Shown piece by piece: positions 1 through 7,882 of a stretch of 64,000 bases of DNA. The position numbers were made by a program, and so were the translations under genes. Position 1 is the stretch's first letter; each line of letters opens with the position of its first letter. The notes under the pieces are model-generated. The model was given only the letters and a program-made list of their open reading frames with translations, had not been told where the DNA came from and made no database searches. Origin of the DNA: Rhizobium sp. BK251 (GTDB lineage Bacteria > Pseudomonadota > Alphaproteobacteria > Rhizobiales > Rhizobiaceae); contig NZ_SLUQ01000003.1 of the NCBI RefSeq assembly GCF_004345245.1, forward strand, positions 186,001 through 250,000, read 5' to 3'.

Positions 1-960
1 ATCGCGAAATTTGTTCGTGGCAGTGACGATCGCGCCAGAGATGTCGGGGTGCGCCGTGGAATGGGCGGCACGCTGAAGCACGACGAGCTCGGCATCGGGC
101 CACGCCCGTGCCAGCTCCCAGGCAGTGACCAGCGGTGCCTCGAGGTCGAGGCGCCCATGGATCATGATACCCGGTATCCCGGCGAGCCGCGCTACGTTCC
201 TGAGCAGTTCACCGTCTGCGAGCCATGCGCCGTGATGGAAGTAGTGGGTGACGATACGAGCCCGCGCCAGAAGATAGAGCGGATCGGCCCATCGGCGCGG
301 TCGACCGGACGGATCTGCAAGCAGGATCGACGCGCTCTCCCAGTCGTGCCAGTCGCGCGCCGCCTTCAGTCGTACGACCTGATCCGGATGGTTCAGCAGC
401 CGATAGTAGGTGCCGACCATATCGTCACCGCGTTGTTGGGGCGGGACCGCTTCGCTGAAGCGATGCCACTCCTCGGGAAAGAGCGGCGCCATGCCGCGAT
501 AGAGCCAGTCTATCTCCGAACGCCGCGTCATGGTGACGCCGGCGAGGACCATCCCGCGAACGCGCGCCGGATGCGCCTCGGCATAGGCGAGTGCGAGCGT
601 TGTCCCCCAGGAATTGCCGAAGAGAAGCCAGTTGTCGATGCCGAGGAGAAGGCGCAAACGCTCGATGTCTTCGAGCAGGTGGCGGGTCGTATTGCGAGAA
701 AGATCTGTTGCGATGTCCGCCGCGCTGGGCAGGCTGCGCCCGCAATTCCTCTGGTCGAAAAGGACGATGCGGCAGGCGGAAGGGTCGAAATAGCGTCGTG
801 CCGTCGCGGAGGTGCCCGACCCCGGTCCTCCATGCAGGACGAGTGCCGGCATGCCCTTCGGATTGCCGCAGCTCTCCCAATAGATCAGGTTGCCGTCGCC
901 GGTATCGAGGAGGCCGTGCTCGTAAGGTTCGGTTTCGGGAAAGAGCAATGTCGTCGCCAC
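1..960 (-). CDS. pip: Proline iminopeptidase, 3' end outside the window
   Basis: Alpha/beta-hydrolase fold peptidase that releases N-terminal proline from peptides in the cytoplasm. I translated 320 codons on the minus strand from a GTG at 960. An in-frame TAG lies seven codons upstream and there is no ATG between, so GTG is the likely start. Visible are the oxyanion motif HGGPG (residues 43-47), the nucleophile elbow GNSWG (Ser117), Asp272 in HGRLD, and His300 in RAAHS, giving a complete S33-family catalytic triad. The reading frame is still open at base 1, so only the last few residues and the stop are missing. The best alternative would be another S33 aminopeptidase. Confidence 0.9.
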   Translation of the reverse strand, partial: MATTLLFPETEPYEHGLLDTGDGNLIYWESCGNPKGMPALVLHGGPGSGTSATARRYFDPSACRIVLFDQRNCGRSLPSAADIATDLSRNTTRHLLEDIERLRLLLGIDNWLLFGNSWGTTLALAYAEAHPARVRGMVLAGVTMTRRSEIDWLYRGMAPLFPEEWHRFSEAVPPQQRGDDMVGTYYRLLNHPDQVVRLKAARDWHDWESASILLADPSGRPRRWADPLYLLARARIVTHYFHHGAWLADGELLRNVARLAGIPGIMIHGRLDLEAPLVTAWELARAWPDAELVVLQRAAHSTAHPDISGAIVTATNKFRD

Positions 961-1033
961 GCGCTTCGTTGACGCTGGCTATATTGTCCCACTTCATTGC
1001 CAAAAGATGACAGGCGAGGTGGCCGGAAGCTCC

Positions 1034-1645
1034 CTAGAGGAATTCGCGGAGCGTCTCTCGTGACTGCAGCGAGAGAAATTCGATCGCGACGCCTTCGACA
1101 AAATGCCGCACGACCCGTCCGCGCATGTTGCCGAGGCGCAGGGGCGTTCCGATCGCTGGACGGACTTCGACATCGACGGCTGCGCCCGAAAGCGACAGGT
1201 CCATGATGCGGCATGTGTAGCGGGCGCCGTCTTCGAGGGTGATTTCGCTGACCGTCGTGCGCGGGGTCAGGCGGTCGTGGCGGCGGTCTTCGGGCAGCCC
1301 GAGTTCATGCTTGTTGGCGAGCCAGGTGAGCTGGGCGGCGAGCTTCTCGCGCTTGCGGTCGGTGGCGTTGATGGACATGGTGAAGCCGCGATTGTCTAGC
1401 GCGATTGCCTGGCCTTCGACCCGTCCAAGGTGATCGATATAGGCGACGACACGCTCGCTGGCGCGGGGACGTCCCAGGCAGGTGACATACATGTCGCCGG
1501 GCGACATATCGACCACCGTGCACTCGTATTCTTCGTAGTTCGCAAGCATGAGGCGGCCCTGCATATTGATCGGCACGCGCTGAAAGGTGCGCTGGTCTGG
1601 CCGCATTGCAGTCCGTGTTGTGGGCGCTTGCTGAAACGAGTGCAT
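1034..1645 (-). CDS. Tandem PilZ-domain protein
   Basis: Probable cyclic-di-GMP effector with two PilZ domains and no membrane segment. The first domain has an RTFQR element followed by DMSPGD, where the last Gly of the usual D/NxSxxG motif is Asp. The second has RRHDR followed by DLSLSG, a complete RxxxR...DxSxxG pair. By family knowledge the second domain is the better c-di-GMP binder. Start choice is uncertain: ATG at 1645 gives MHSFQQ, ATG at 1606 gives MRPDQR just before domain one, and a TTG lies at 1681. No convincing ribosome site separates them. It stands alone between pip and the PAS_5 gene on the same strand. Confidence 0.85.
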   Translation of the reverse strand: MHSFQQAPTTRTAMRPDQRTFQRVPINMQGRLMLANYEEYECTVVDMSPGDMYVTCLGRPRASERVVAYIDHLGRVEGQAIALDNRGFTMSINATDRKREKLAAQLTWLANKHELGLPEDRRHDRLTPRTTVSEITLEDGARYTCRIMDLSLSGAAVDVEVRPAIGTPLRLGNMRGRVVRHFVEGVAIEFLSLQSRETLREFL

Positions 1646-1806
1646 CACAAAGGGCTTCTTGGCTAATATCCTACCCCACAATCATTAGCCGCAATCCGTT
1701 AACAGAAGGTTGTTCAGCTTTGGGCGCGAAGGCGCGTTCCGCAGCCCGGTGGGCCGCGGTTGTGCTGGAATGGATCATGCCGCTGCAGAGGCGGCGACGG
1801 GAACTT

Positions 1807-2448
1807 TCAGCCGGCGCGCCCGCCCTCGAAAATCCTCAGATGCATGACACGTCGCACCATGTGGCCAAGCTCCGCACCCCTCGTCGCGAAGAGGGACCGG
1901 CCGCTGTCCTGTTCTTCGACAGATTGTGCGGGAATGGCACCGCGATCATTGAGGAGGCGGGAGCGGTCGAGCGCCAGGAAATCGAGCGGATCCGCACCGA
2001 GCCACACGCTGTTTCCCGCCGGCGCGATCGAGCCGAGCAGACGGTCGCAGGCGTCAACCGAGGAACGCAGCGGCATCAGCACGATCTCGAAGGCCATGCT
2101 GTTGCCCCTGCTGCCATAGCCGGTGGCGTTGATCAGGGTCGGCATGGCGTGAGCCATGACGCCGGCGGCGATCTTCTCGGCGTCCTCACCCTGGGTGTCG
2201 CCCCAGAGGGAACCGAAGGCGGCATCCCGCAATTCGCGCCCGAAGAAGCCGCAGACGTGCGTTCCCGCGAGCCGGAAAAACGGTTTGTCGGCGGCTTCGA
2301 GGATGAAAAGTTCGGGGAGGGTTCGTCTTATCGATGAGGGGTCGATCTGTGATCGCAACGGGGCGGGATCAGCGCCGCGCAGGCGGTCCCAATAATTGAA
2401 TATCTCTATGCTTGTCTTCAAACGCATTGGCATACCAGCTTGTCTCAT
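1807..2448 (-). CDS. PAS_5-type PAS domain protein
   Basis: A 213-aa soluble protein. Its N-terminal part (NYWDRLRG, then FILEAADKPFFRLAGTHVC) matches the PAS_5 family common in Rhizobiales. The core spans roughly residues 10-160. No output domain, helix-turn-helix or membrane segment is visible, so it is a stand-alone sensor-like domain. The ligand cannot be told from sequence. The ATG at 2448 has purines (GGAAG) upstream. It is separated from the downstream PilZ gene by about 160 bases, so co-transcription is possible but not shown. The family assignment is firm and the function unknown. Confidence 0.8.
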   Translation of the reverse strand: MRQAGMPMRLKTSIEIFNYWDRLRGADPAPLRSQIDPSSIRRTLPELFILEAADKPFFRLAGTHVCGFFGRELRDAAFGSLWGDTQGEDAEKIAAGVMAHAMPTLINATGYGSRGNSMAFEIVLMPLRSSVDACDRLLGSIAPAGNSVWLGADPLDFLALDRSRLLNDRGAIPAQSVEEQDSGRSLFATRGAELGHMVRRVMHLRIFEGGRAG

Positions 2449-2599
2449 TCTGGTTCATCTTCCGAGGCCGTTCATGGCCCGTGTGATCGCCATGCTTATT
2501 TCATGCCACGTCGCGTCCATTAGGGTTAAGACGCAGTTTGCGTTGCGTTAGCCGCCGATCTGGGCGAAAAATTCTCCATGACTTCACGAAGGTTTTGAT

Positions 2600-2689
2600 T
2601 CGAGCACAGACTTTCCGGATTGGCGCGGTAGGCATCACGCGGCAATCCGGGAACAGAGCCGCTCTGCCTGGCAGAGCGGCTTTTTTTTT
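2600..2689 (+). ncRNA. Candidate trans-acting small RNA, 3' part
   Basis: No plus-strand gene ends here: the gene to the left is on the minus strand and the rhomboid gene only begins at 2742. Yet there are two adjacent hairpins and a T-tract. The first pairs CCGGATTG (2615-2622) with CAATCCGG (2643-2650), extended by CGCG/CGCG after one G-G mismatch, around a GTAGGCATCA loop. The second is a strong intrinsic terminator at 2657-2689. This is the arrangement of many rhizobial sRNAs. The 5' end and promoter are not identifiable and could lie anywhere from about 2450 to 2600. Confidence 0.5.
2657..2689 (+). terminator. Strong intrinsic terminator of the candidate sRNA
   Basis: An 11-bp perfect stem (AGCCGCTCTGC / GCAGAGCGGCT) with a CTG loop is followed directly by nine T residues (2681-2689). 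It is the best intrinsic terminator in the window and has no upstream protein gene on its strand. Confidence 0.85.
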
Positions 2690-2741
2690 GGCAACGGCTC
2701 CTATATGCCTTGCGGCCACCACGACAGGAGACGTGTAACAG

Positions 2742-3482
2742 ATGGATGAAGATTCCGCGCTGACGAGCGCCGCCCCGGAAGGCGATGAGCCAAAGCCGCC
2801 GCGCAACCCGGTCTTCAACCTGCCGCCCGCGCTGCTCGCCAGCCTCCTGCTGCTTATCGCCATCTATTTTGTCCAGAGCCTGCTGCCGGAGCGGGCGGTC
2901 GACTGGCTGTTCTTCAACTTCGGCTTCATTCCGGCTCGCTATGTCGTCCCGTTTTCTGAACAGGGTCTGCAGTGGCTCTGGACGCCGGTGACCTATTCTC
3001 TTCTCCACGGCAGCGTGGAGCACATCGTTTTCAACGGATTGTGGCTGATGGCCTTCGGAGCGCCCGTCGTGCGTCGCATCGGGACGTCGCGCTACGTCGT
3101 CTTTTGGATCCTGTCGGCGGCGGCATCCGCCTTCCTGCATGCGGCGCTGAACTGGGGCGACATGACCCTGCTGATCGGCGCATCGGGTGTCGTGTCGGGG
3201 CTCATGGGCGCTGCCTGCCGCTTTGCCTTCCCCGGTCGTGGAGGACAGAGCCGCGAGGCGCATCTCAACGATCGCCTTTCGATTCTCCAGTCCTTCCGCA
3301 GCAGGACAGTGATCGTATTCGGCCTGTTCTGGCTTCTCGGCAACGCGCTGATCGCCGTCGGAATCCCGCTGATCGGGGACGGAAGCCAGGAGATTGCCTG
3401 GGATGCGCATATCGGCGGATTCGCGTTCGGATTCCTTCTTTTCTCGCTGTTCGACCGTCCACAGGTAAGGCGCGAGGACTAA
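2742..3482 (+). CDS. Rhomboid family intramembrane serine protease
   Basis: A 246-aa membrane protein that would cleave transmembrane segments of substrate proteins. Active-site signatures are present: Ser148 in GASG (146-149) and His223 in the last membrane segment (DAHIGG) form the dyad. His89, His94 and Asn98 of LHGSVEHIVFN are the oxyanion-side residues. About six hydrophobic segments follow a short Pro-rich cytoplasmic N-terminus. ATG 2742 has GGAG about ten bases upstream. It is monocistronic or weakly linked to the CBS gene 137 bases downstream. The substrate is unknown. Confidence 0.92.
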   Translation: MDEDSALTSAAPEGDEPKPPRNPVFNLPPALLASLLLLIAIYFVQSLLPERAVDWLFFNFGFIPARYVVPFSEQGLQWLWTPVTYSLLHGSVEHIVFNGLWLMAFGAPVVRRIGTSRYVVFWILSAAASAFLHAALNWGDMTLLIGASGVVSGLMGAACRFAFPGRGGQSREAHLNDRLSILQSFRSRTVIVFGLFWLLGNALIAVGIPLIGDGSQEIAWDAHIGGFAFGFLLFSLFDRPQVRRED

Positions 3483-3619
3483 TTAAGTCCCCCCTCAGAT
3501 ATTGCAATCTCAGGCCGGGAGGTGCACCATTTGCCCATCATCTGCCGCAGAAGCAGGAGGAATTCCGCGGTAAAAACCGGGCTCCCAAGGGGGCGTGCAC
3601 GCGAAAAAAGGAGGAATGA

Positions 3620-4054
3620 ATGTCTGTGCCTGTAAAGACGATACTCGATGTCAAAGGCCATGAAGTCGTGACGGCCGGCCCGGACACGACGCTTGCCGAA
3701 GCAGCGCGCACCCTCAGCGAGCACCGCATCGGCGCCATCGTGATCGTTGGAATGGAAGGTCGTATCAGCGGCATCTTCACTGAACGCGATGTAGTCAATG
3801 CGCTTGCGCGCCTCGGCAAGGACAGTCTCGACGAGACGGTCGGATCGCTGATGACCTCAAAGGTCTATCGCTGCAAGGAAGAGACCACCGTCAACGAACT
3901 GATGGAAGTCATGACGGCACGGCGGTTCCGCCATGTTCCGGTGGAGAGCAAGGGCAAGCTTATCGGGATCATTTCGATCGGTGACGTGGTGAAGTCACGC
4001 ATCCGGGAAATCGAACTCGAGACTGAACAGATCAAGGCCTATATCGCCGGCTGA
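3620..4054 (+). CDS. CBS-domain pair protein
   Basis: A 144-aa protein made almost entirely of two CBS motifs (about residues 8-65 and 75-130), forming one Bateman module that probably binds an adenine nucleotide. It has IGAIVIV and GIFTERDVV in the first repeat and RHVPVESKGKLIGIISIGDVV in the second, typical of stand-alone alphaproteobacterial CBS proteins. A near-perfect Shine-Dalgarno (AAGGAGG, 3608-3614) lies five bases before the ATG and fixes the start, suggesting strong translation. A hairpin terminator follows. The partner enzyme or transporter is unknown. Confidence 0.9.
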   Translation: MSVPVKTILDVKGHEVVTAGPDTTLAEAARTLSEHRIGAIVIVGMEGRISGIFTERDVVNALARLGKDSLDETVGSLMTSKVYRCKEETTVNELMEVMTARRFRHVPVESKGKLIGIISIGDVVKSRIREIELETEQIKAYIAG

Positions 4055-4071
4055 TCCCGGATCGATGGAGA

Positions 4072-4105
4072 CGGGCGGACCCGCACCGGTGCGCCCGAAG
4101 TTTTT
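4072..4105 (+). terminator. Probable terminator between convergent CBS and patatin genes
   Basis: CGGGCG (4072-4077) pairs with CGCCCG (4092-4097), enclosing a smaller palindrome CACCGGTG, and is followed after three bases by five T residues (4101-4105). It lies just after the CBS stop and just before the patatin stop on the other strand. Confidence 0.5.
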
Positions 4106-4124
4106 CACCCGACACGCAAGCGCG

Positions 4125-5093
4125 CTAGAAGGCGTAGGCTTCCTGCAGCCGCTTCAGTTCGGCCAGCCGCGCGCGCGTTTCCTCATATCCCCGATCGATA
4201 GCCTCGCCTGCGCGATGGAACTCGGAGAGCCCGATGTCGCTCAGCCGTGGATGCAGAGCTATGTCCGGAGGGTCGCCGGCGAGACGTGCGCGCGAAATGC
4301 GGTCCTGGATGATATTGAACGCCTGCACCATGACACCGGTCAGCCCCATCTTCGCATAGGGGGTCATGCGCTGCTGCTGGATCTCGTCGGCGGAGAGGCC
4401 GGCATTGTGCTTCACGACAGCCGAGCGCCCGTAGAGGTCATAATTGAGGTTGACCGCGACGACCAGCGGCTGCTCATAGGCGCGGCAGACCGAGACGGGA
4501 ACGGGATTGACGAGCGCGCCGTCGACCAGCGTGCGCTGGTTGCTGCGGACCGGCTCGAAGATGCCGGGCAGGGCGTAGGATGCCCTGAGCGCCGTAATCA
4601 GCGAACCATTGGCGATCCAAACTTCGTGGCCGGTATTGATCTCGGCCGCCACGGCGACGAAGGGCCGATCAAGGCCCTCGATGGTGAGGTCTTCGAGATG
4701 CTCCTGCATGCGTTTGGTCAGCCGCATGCCGCCGAAAAGGCCGCTACCACCGATCGTGAGGTCAAGGAGCCCGGCGATGCGCCGCATGGTGAGCGAACGG
4801 GCGAAGTCTTCGAGTTCGTCCAGCTTGCCGGCGATATAGCATCCCCCGACGAGCGCGCCGATCGAGGTGCCCGCCACCATCCCGACTTCGATCCCGGCCT
4901 CATCAAGCGCGCGAAGGACGCCGATATGAGCCCAGCCGCGGGCAGCACCACCGCCTAGCGCAAGGGCGATCTTGGCTTTTTTTGGTTGAGCGGGAACGGT
5001 CGGCGGCGGGATGGTAATTTCCTGTGCGGGTGCTAAGCCTGACTCAGAGGCTGGTGATTGTGAATTCTGCCGATTCAAACTCCACGTCAGCAT
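4125..5093 (-). CDS. Patatin-like phospholipase, RssA-type
   Basis: A 322-aa serine hydrolase of the patatin family, expected to cleave acyl ester bonds of phospholipids through a Ser-Asp dyad. Visible are the glycine-rich oxyanion loop GGGAARG (47-53), nucleophile motif GTSIG (Ser77) and the DGA motif (Asp191, DGALVNPVP). The first 40 residues are Pro/Ser-rich and low-complexity, without a clear signal peptide. Start ATG 5093 is preceded by GGAGG about ten bases upstream. It is convergent with the CBS gene. The substrate cannot be told from sequence. Confidence 0.9.
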   Translation of the reverse strand: MLTWSLNRQNSQSPASESGLAPAQEITIPPPTVPAQPKKAKIALALGGGAARGWAHIGVLRALDEAGIEVGMVAGTSIGALVGGCYIAGKLDELEDFARSLTMRRIAGLLDLTIGGSGLFGGMRLTKRMQEHLEDLTIEGLDRPFVAVAAEINTGHEVWIANGSLITALRASYALPGIFEPVRSNQRTLVDGALVNPVPVSVCRAYEQPLVVAVNLNYDLYGRSAVVKHNAGLSADEIQQQRMTPYAKMGLTGVMVQAFNIIQDRISRARLAGDPPDIALHPRLSDIGLSEFHRAGEAIDRGYEETRARLAELKRLQEAYAF

Positions 5094-5200
5094 GCCACGC
5101 TTTCCTCCGGGGCGAAAATTACCCCTTACGCAATTAGTGTCCCTTTTCTGTTTCTAAACAATTTATACCTGCTTTCTTGTGCGATTTCGCTGAAAATCGC

Positions 5201-5662
5201 TCATTTCTTGTCCGGATGACCATAAACTTCATTCGGATCGAAATGTCTCTCGTCATCAACGATGGTCAGCACCGGTTTGCCGTCCTCGAGCGTCACCGTG
5301 CGATAGAAGCAGGAACGCCTGCCGGTGTGACATGCCGCATCGTGACCGGCGACCTCGACCTTCAGCCAGATGGCGTCCTGATCGCAGTCCGTGCGGATCT
5401 CCTTGACCGTCTGCAGGTTGCCGGAGGTCTCGCCCTTCTTCCAGATCTTTCCGCGCGAACGGCTGAAGTAATGGGCGGTCCCGGTCTGGATCGTCAGCGC
5501 CAGCGCCTGGACATTCATGTGCGCGACCATGAGCAGCTCGCCGTCGCGAGCATCGGTGACGATCGCGGTGATCAGGCCGCGATCGTCGAAGCGCGGCGTA
5601 AACTCGCCCGCATCTTCCAGCTGGTATTTGTCGGTGGAAGGCTCGTTGAAGGTCAGATTCAT
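5201..5662 (-). CDS. hisI: Phosphoribosyl-AMP cyclohydrolase
   Basis: Opens the purine ring of phosphoribosyl-AMP in histidine biosynthesis (cytoplasmic, metal-dependent). The 153-aa length fits monofunctional HisI, without the HisE pyrophosphohydrolase domain. Metal and substrate motifs [21 protein letters not shown] and the VAHMN/HYFSRSR segments are all present. I chose ATG 5662, giving MNLTFNEP; the frame runs further upstream, but that part overlaps folE and looks non-coding. The gene follows folE by 26 bases on the same strand, so the two are probably co-transcribed. The rest of the his pathway is not in this window. Confidence 0.95.
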   Translation of the reverse strand: MNLTFNEPSTDKYQLEDAGEFTPRFDDRGLITAIVTDARDGELLMVAHMNVQALALTIQTGTAHYFSRSRGKIWKKGETSGNLQTVKEIRTDCDQDAIWLKVEVAGHDAACHTGRRSCFYRTVTLEDGKPVLTIVDDERHFDPNEVYGHPDKK

Positions 5663-5688
5663 CGTCGCGGCCTGTTCTGGAGCCGGAC

Positions 5689-6303
5689 TTATCGGCCCCG
5701 TACCATTGTCATGAAGCGGACCTGCTCGGCCGGATCGCTCTTGAACGTCCCGGTGAAGGTCGTCGTGAGCGTTGTCGAACCCTGCTTCTGCACCCCACGC
5801 ATCGACATGCACATATGCTCAGCTTCGAGCATCACGGCCACGCCGCGCGGGCGAAGGGTGTCGTCGATGGCCTTGGCGATCTGGGCCGTCATGGCTTCCT
5901 GCGTCTGGAGCCGGCGTCCATAGATCTCGACCGCACGCGCGATCTTCGAGAGACCGAGCACCCTTCCGTCCGGCAGATAGGCGACGTGAGCCTTGCCGAT
6001 GATCGGAACCATATGATGCTCGCAATGGGAGAAGAATGGAATATCCTTTACGACGACCATGTCGTCATAGCCGGCAACCTCCTCGAAGGTGCGGCCAAGC
6101 ACGTCTTCAGGGTCCATGTCGTAGCCGGCAAAGAGCTCGCGATAGGACTTGGCGACGCGTGTCGGTGTGTCAAGCAATCCCTCGCGGCTCGGATCGTCAC
6201 CGGCCCAGCGCAGCAATACGCGCACCGCCTCTTCAACCTCCTGCTGGGAGGGGCGGTCGGATTCACGAACGGTCTGAGGAAAATTCTTTACAATGGCGTC
6301 CAT
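5689..6303 (-). CDS. folE: GTP cyclohydrolase I
   Basis: First enzyme of tetrahydrofolate synthesis, converting GTP to dihydroneopterin triphosphate. The start at ATG 6303 gives a 204-aa protein of normal length; a 20-residue in-frame extension is possible but not supported. Zinc ligands are visible at Cys94 and His97 (SHCEHHMVP) and Cys165 (HMCMSMRG). The catalytic region [15 protein letters not shown] and the C-terminal [14 protein letters not shown] match type IA enzymes. It leads a probable folE-hisI transcript. The 320-base upstream gap should contain its promoter. Confidence 0.97.
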   Translation of the reverse strand: MDAIVKNFPQTVRESDRPSQQEVEEAVRVLLRWAGDDPSREGLLDTPTRVAKSYRELFAGYDMDPEDVLGRTFEEVAGYDDMVVVKDIPFFSHCEHHMVPIIGKAHVAYLPDGRVLGLSKIARAVEIYGRRLQTQEAMTAQIAKAIDDTLRPRGVAVMLEAEHMCMSMRGVQKQGSTTLTTTFTGTFKSDPAEQVRFMTMVRGR

Positions 6304-6623
6304 ATTCCATGGTCTCCTGGTCCGCGACGCGGATCCTTGTTCAGTCGGACTCGCCACTGGCATTCCTCGTCACACCGAGGGATGTGTACCTTTGGCGGGC
6401 TCCGGGGCTTTCAGACAAGCCTTTGATGGCAATGCCTTCCGGCACGGTTTCCCAATCAAACTTACACGAGACCATTGCAATTCCATGGCCTTCGAACGAC
6501 ATACATATAGTAAGGCGCCGTCGATGTGAAAGTGCCCACATGGACACGGTGTGTTTTTTGTTATGATACAATGCGCGCAGGCGCGGGATCGGTCAAATCC
6601 GTCGGCGTTTTGGAGCAGAATCG
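6304..6623. other. 320-base divergent intergenic region, folE / Fe-S scaffold-like gene
   Basis: It should hold promoters for folE (minus) and the scaffold-like gene (plus). On the minus strand there is a CTATAT (plus-strand ATATAG at 6505-6510), the preferred rhizobial -10 hexamer, but no good -35 lies 17 bases upstream. Short open frames exist on both strands, the longest minus frame being 6341-6571. None has a convincing ribosome site or recognisable product, so no gene is called. Confidence 0.4.
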
Positions 6624-7076
6624 ATGATGGACGACATTTACAACAGCAAAATCCTTGAATTTGCAGGCAATATTCCCCTGATCGGCAGCATGCCGGACGC
6701 CGATGCAACGGCCCAGGCGCACTCGAAACTCTGCGGTTCGCGCGTCAAGATCTGGCTCAAGATGGACGGTGACGTGGTCACCGGTTTTGCTCACGATGTA
6801 AAGGCATGCGCACTCGGCCAGGCCTCTTCATCGATCATGGCGCGCCATGTCGTCGGCGCGACGGCCGATGAATTGCGGCACGCCCGCGAGGACATGCTCG
6901 CCATGCTTAAGGCAGACGGCGAGGGTCCGGACGGCCGCTTCGAGGACATGCGCTACCTTAAGCCCGTGAAGGATTACAAGGCACGCCACGCTTCGACCAT
7001 GCTGACATTCGACGCGGTCGTCGATGCTGTCGACCAGATCGAGGCCGCCCGCCATGAAGCGGTGGCGGTGGGATGA
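6624..7076 (+). CDS. IscU/NifU-like iron-sulfur scaffold family protein
   Basis: A 150-aa member of the NifU N-terminal/IscU fold family that would hold a nascent Fe-S cluster. Cys37 (KLCGSRV) and Cys62 (KACALGQASSS) match the first two cluster-ligand positions. The third, expected in a KxxC segment, reads KARHAST (residues 119-125) with no Cys, so it is not a canonical IscU. Alphaproteobacteria with a Suf system often carry this short variant. It is the first of four closely packed genes: yidD starts three bases after its stop. No other isc or suf genes are nearby. Confidence 0.85.
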   Translation: MMDDIYNSKILEFAGNIPLIGSMPDADATAQAHSKLCGSRVKIWLKMDGDVVTGFAHDVKACALGQASSSIMARHVVGATADELRHAREDMLAMLKADGEGPDGRFEDMRYLKPVKDYKARHASTMLTFDAVVDAVDQIEAARHEAVAVG

Positions 7077-7079
7077 TCG

Positions 7080-7466
7080 ATGTGCAGCCGGCCAGACTGC
7101 AGCCATGAAGGCGGCGGCCTGAAACACGAGGGCCCGAAATATAGGGGCCGCAATTGGCCGGGACCCTTTCGCAAGACGCCCGGGCGTATCTTCGGCACCG
7201 GGTTCATTCGGCTCTATCAACTGACATTGTCAGGCTTCGTCGGTAACGGCTGCCGGCATATACCCACATGCTCCGAATATGGCTACGAGGCGATCGCGCG
7301 GCATGGTTTGTGGGCCGGCGGCTGGATGACGCTCTTCCGTGTCGGACGATGCGGACCTGGCGGCACCAGCGGTCTTGACCCCGTGCCGGAGACGTTGGCA
7401 CCACATTTCCACTGGTGGACACCCTGGCGCTACTTCCTGATTGGCAGGAAGGGCAGGGAGCCATGA
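7080..7466 (+). CDS. yidD: Membrane protein insertion efficiency factor YidD
   Basis: A small membrane-associated protein that assists YidC/Sec-dependent insertion of inner-membrane proteins. The core spans about residues 40-110: IRLYQLTLSGFVG, CRHIPTCSEYGYEAI and RVGRCGPGGTSGLDPVP are the family signatures, including the paired Cys residues. A basic, hydrophilic N-terminus of about 40 residues and the C-terminal HWWTPWRY extension are typical of rhizobial homologues. In most bacteria yidD sits with rpmH-rnpA-yidC; here it sits with an Fe-S scaffold-like gene. ATG 7080 lies three bases past the upstream stop. Confidence 0.95.
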   Translation: MCSRPDCSHEGGGLKHEGPKYRGRNWPGPFRKTPGRIFGTGFIRLYQLTLSGFVGNGCRHIPTCSEYGYEAIARHGLWAGGWMTLFRVGRCGPGGTSGLDPVPETLAPHFHWWTPWRYFLIGRKGREP

Positions 7467-7882
7467 TCATGCCGATGGAATATCAGCTGGCGTCCCAGGA
7501 CTTTGAGCGATTCCTCGCCGATGCTCGTGATATTTCCATGCTGGCAACCCGCAACCAGACCTACACGATGGTGCAGGGAGTGCTGCAGGTCTTCCGACGG
7601 CGCCTCGACCTGCGCGACGCATTGCGTTTCGCCGATGTCCTGCCGCCGGTCCTGAGGGCGATCTTCGTTGCCGATTGGGATCCAGATGAGGCGCGGCTGC
7701 CATTCGAAGACCGTGCCGCCATGGCGAGGGAGGTTCAGGCGCTGCGCGGCAATCACAATCTCTCGCCGGACACGGCAATCAGCGACGTAGCGGCTGCCTT
7801 GAGAAAGAATGTCGACGTGGCGGCGTTTGAAGCGCTTCTCGCAACGCTGCCGCAAGGGGCCAGGGACTTCTGGCACGCATGA
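7463..7882 (+). CDS. DUF2267 family protein
   Basis: A 139-aa soluble protein with the DUF2267 pattern: YTMVQGVLQVFRRRL, an ALRFADVLPPVLRAIFVADWDP segment (quoted in two parts: ALRFADVLPPVL and RAIFVADWDP), and two predicted helical bundles. No catalytic motif is seen and the function is unknown. I chose ATG 7463, which overlaps the yidD stop by four bases (ATGA), the usual translational coupling here. ATGs at 7469 and 7475 are alternatives. It overlaps the next gene by four bases too, so yidD-DUF2267-DUF1697 is almost certainly one transcript. Confidence 0.85.
   Translation: MIMPMEYQLASQDFERFLADARDISMLATRNQTYTMVQGVLQVFRRRLDLRDALRFADVLPPVLRAIFVADWDPDEARLPFEDRAAMAREVQALRGNHNLSPDTAISDVAAALRKNVDVAAFEALLATLPQGARDFWHA

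Noticed and set aside
6341..6571. Minus-strand frame of 76 codons between folE and the scaffold-like gene
   Set aside because: No ribosome site, no known family, and the region must contain promoters. A shorter start at an internal ATG was considered and left uncalled.
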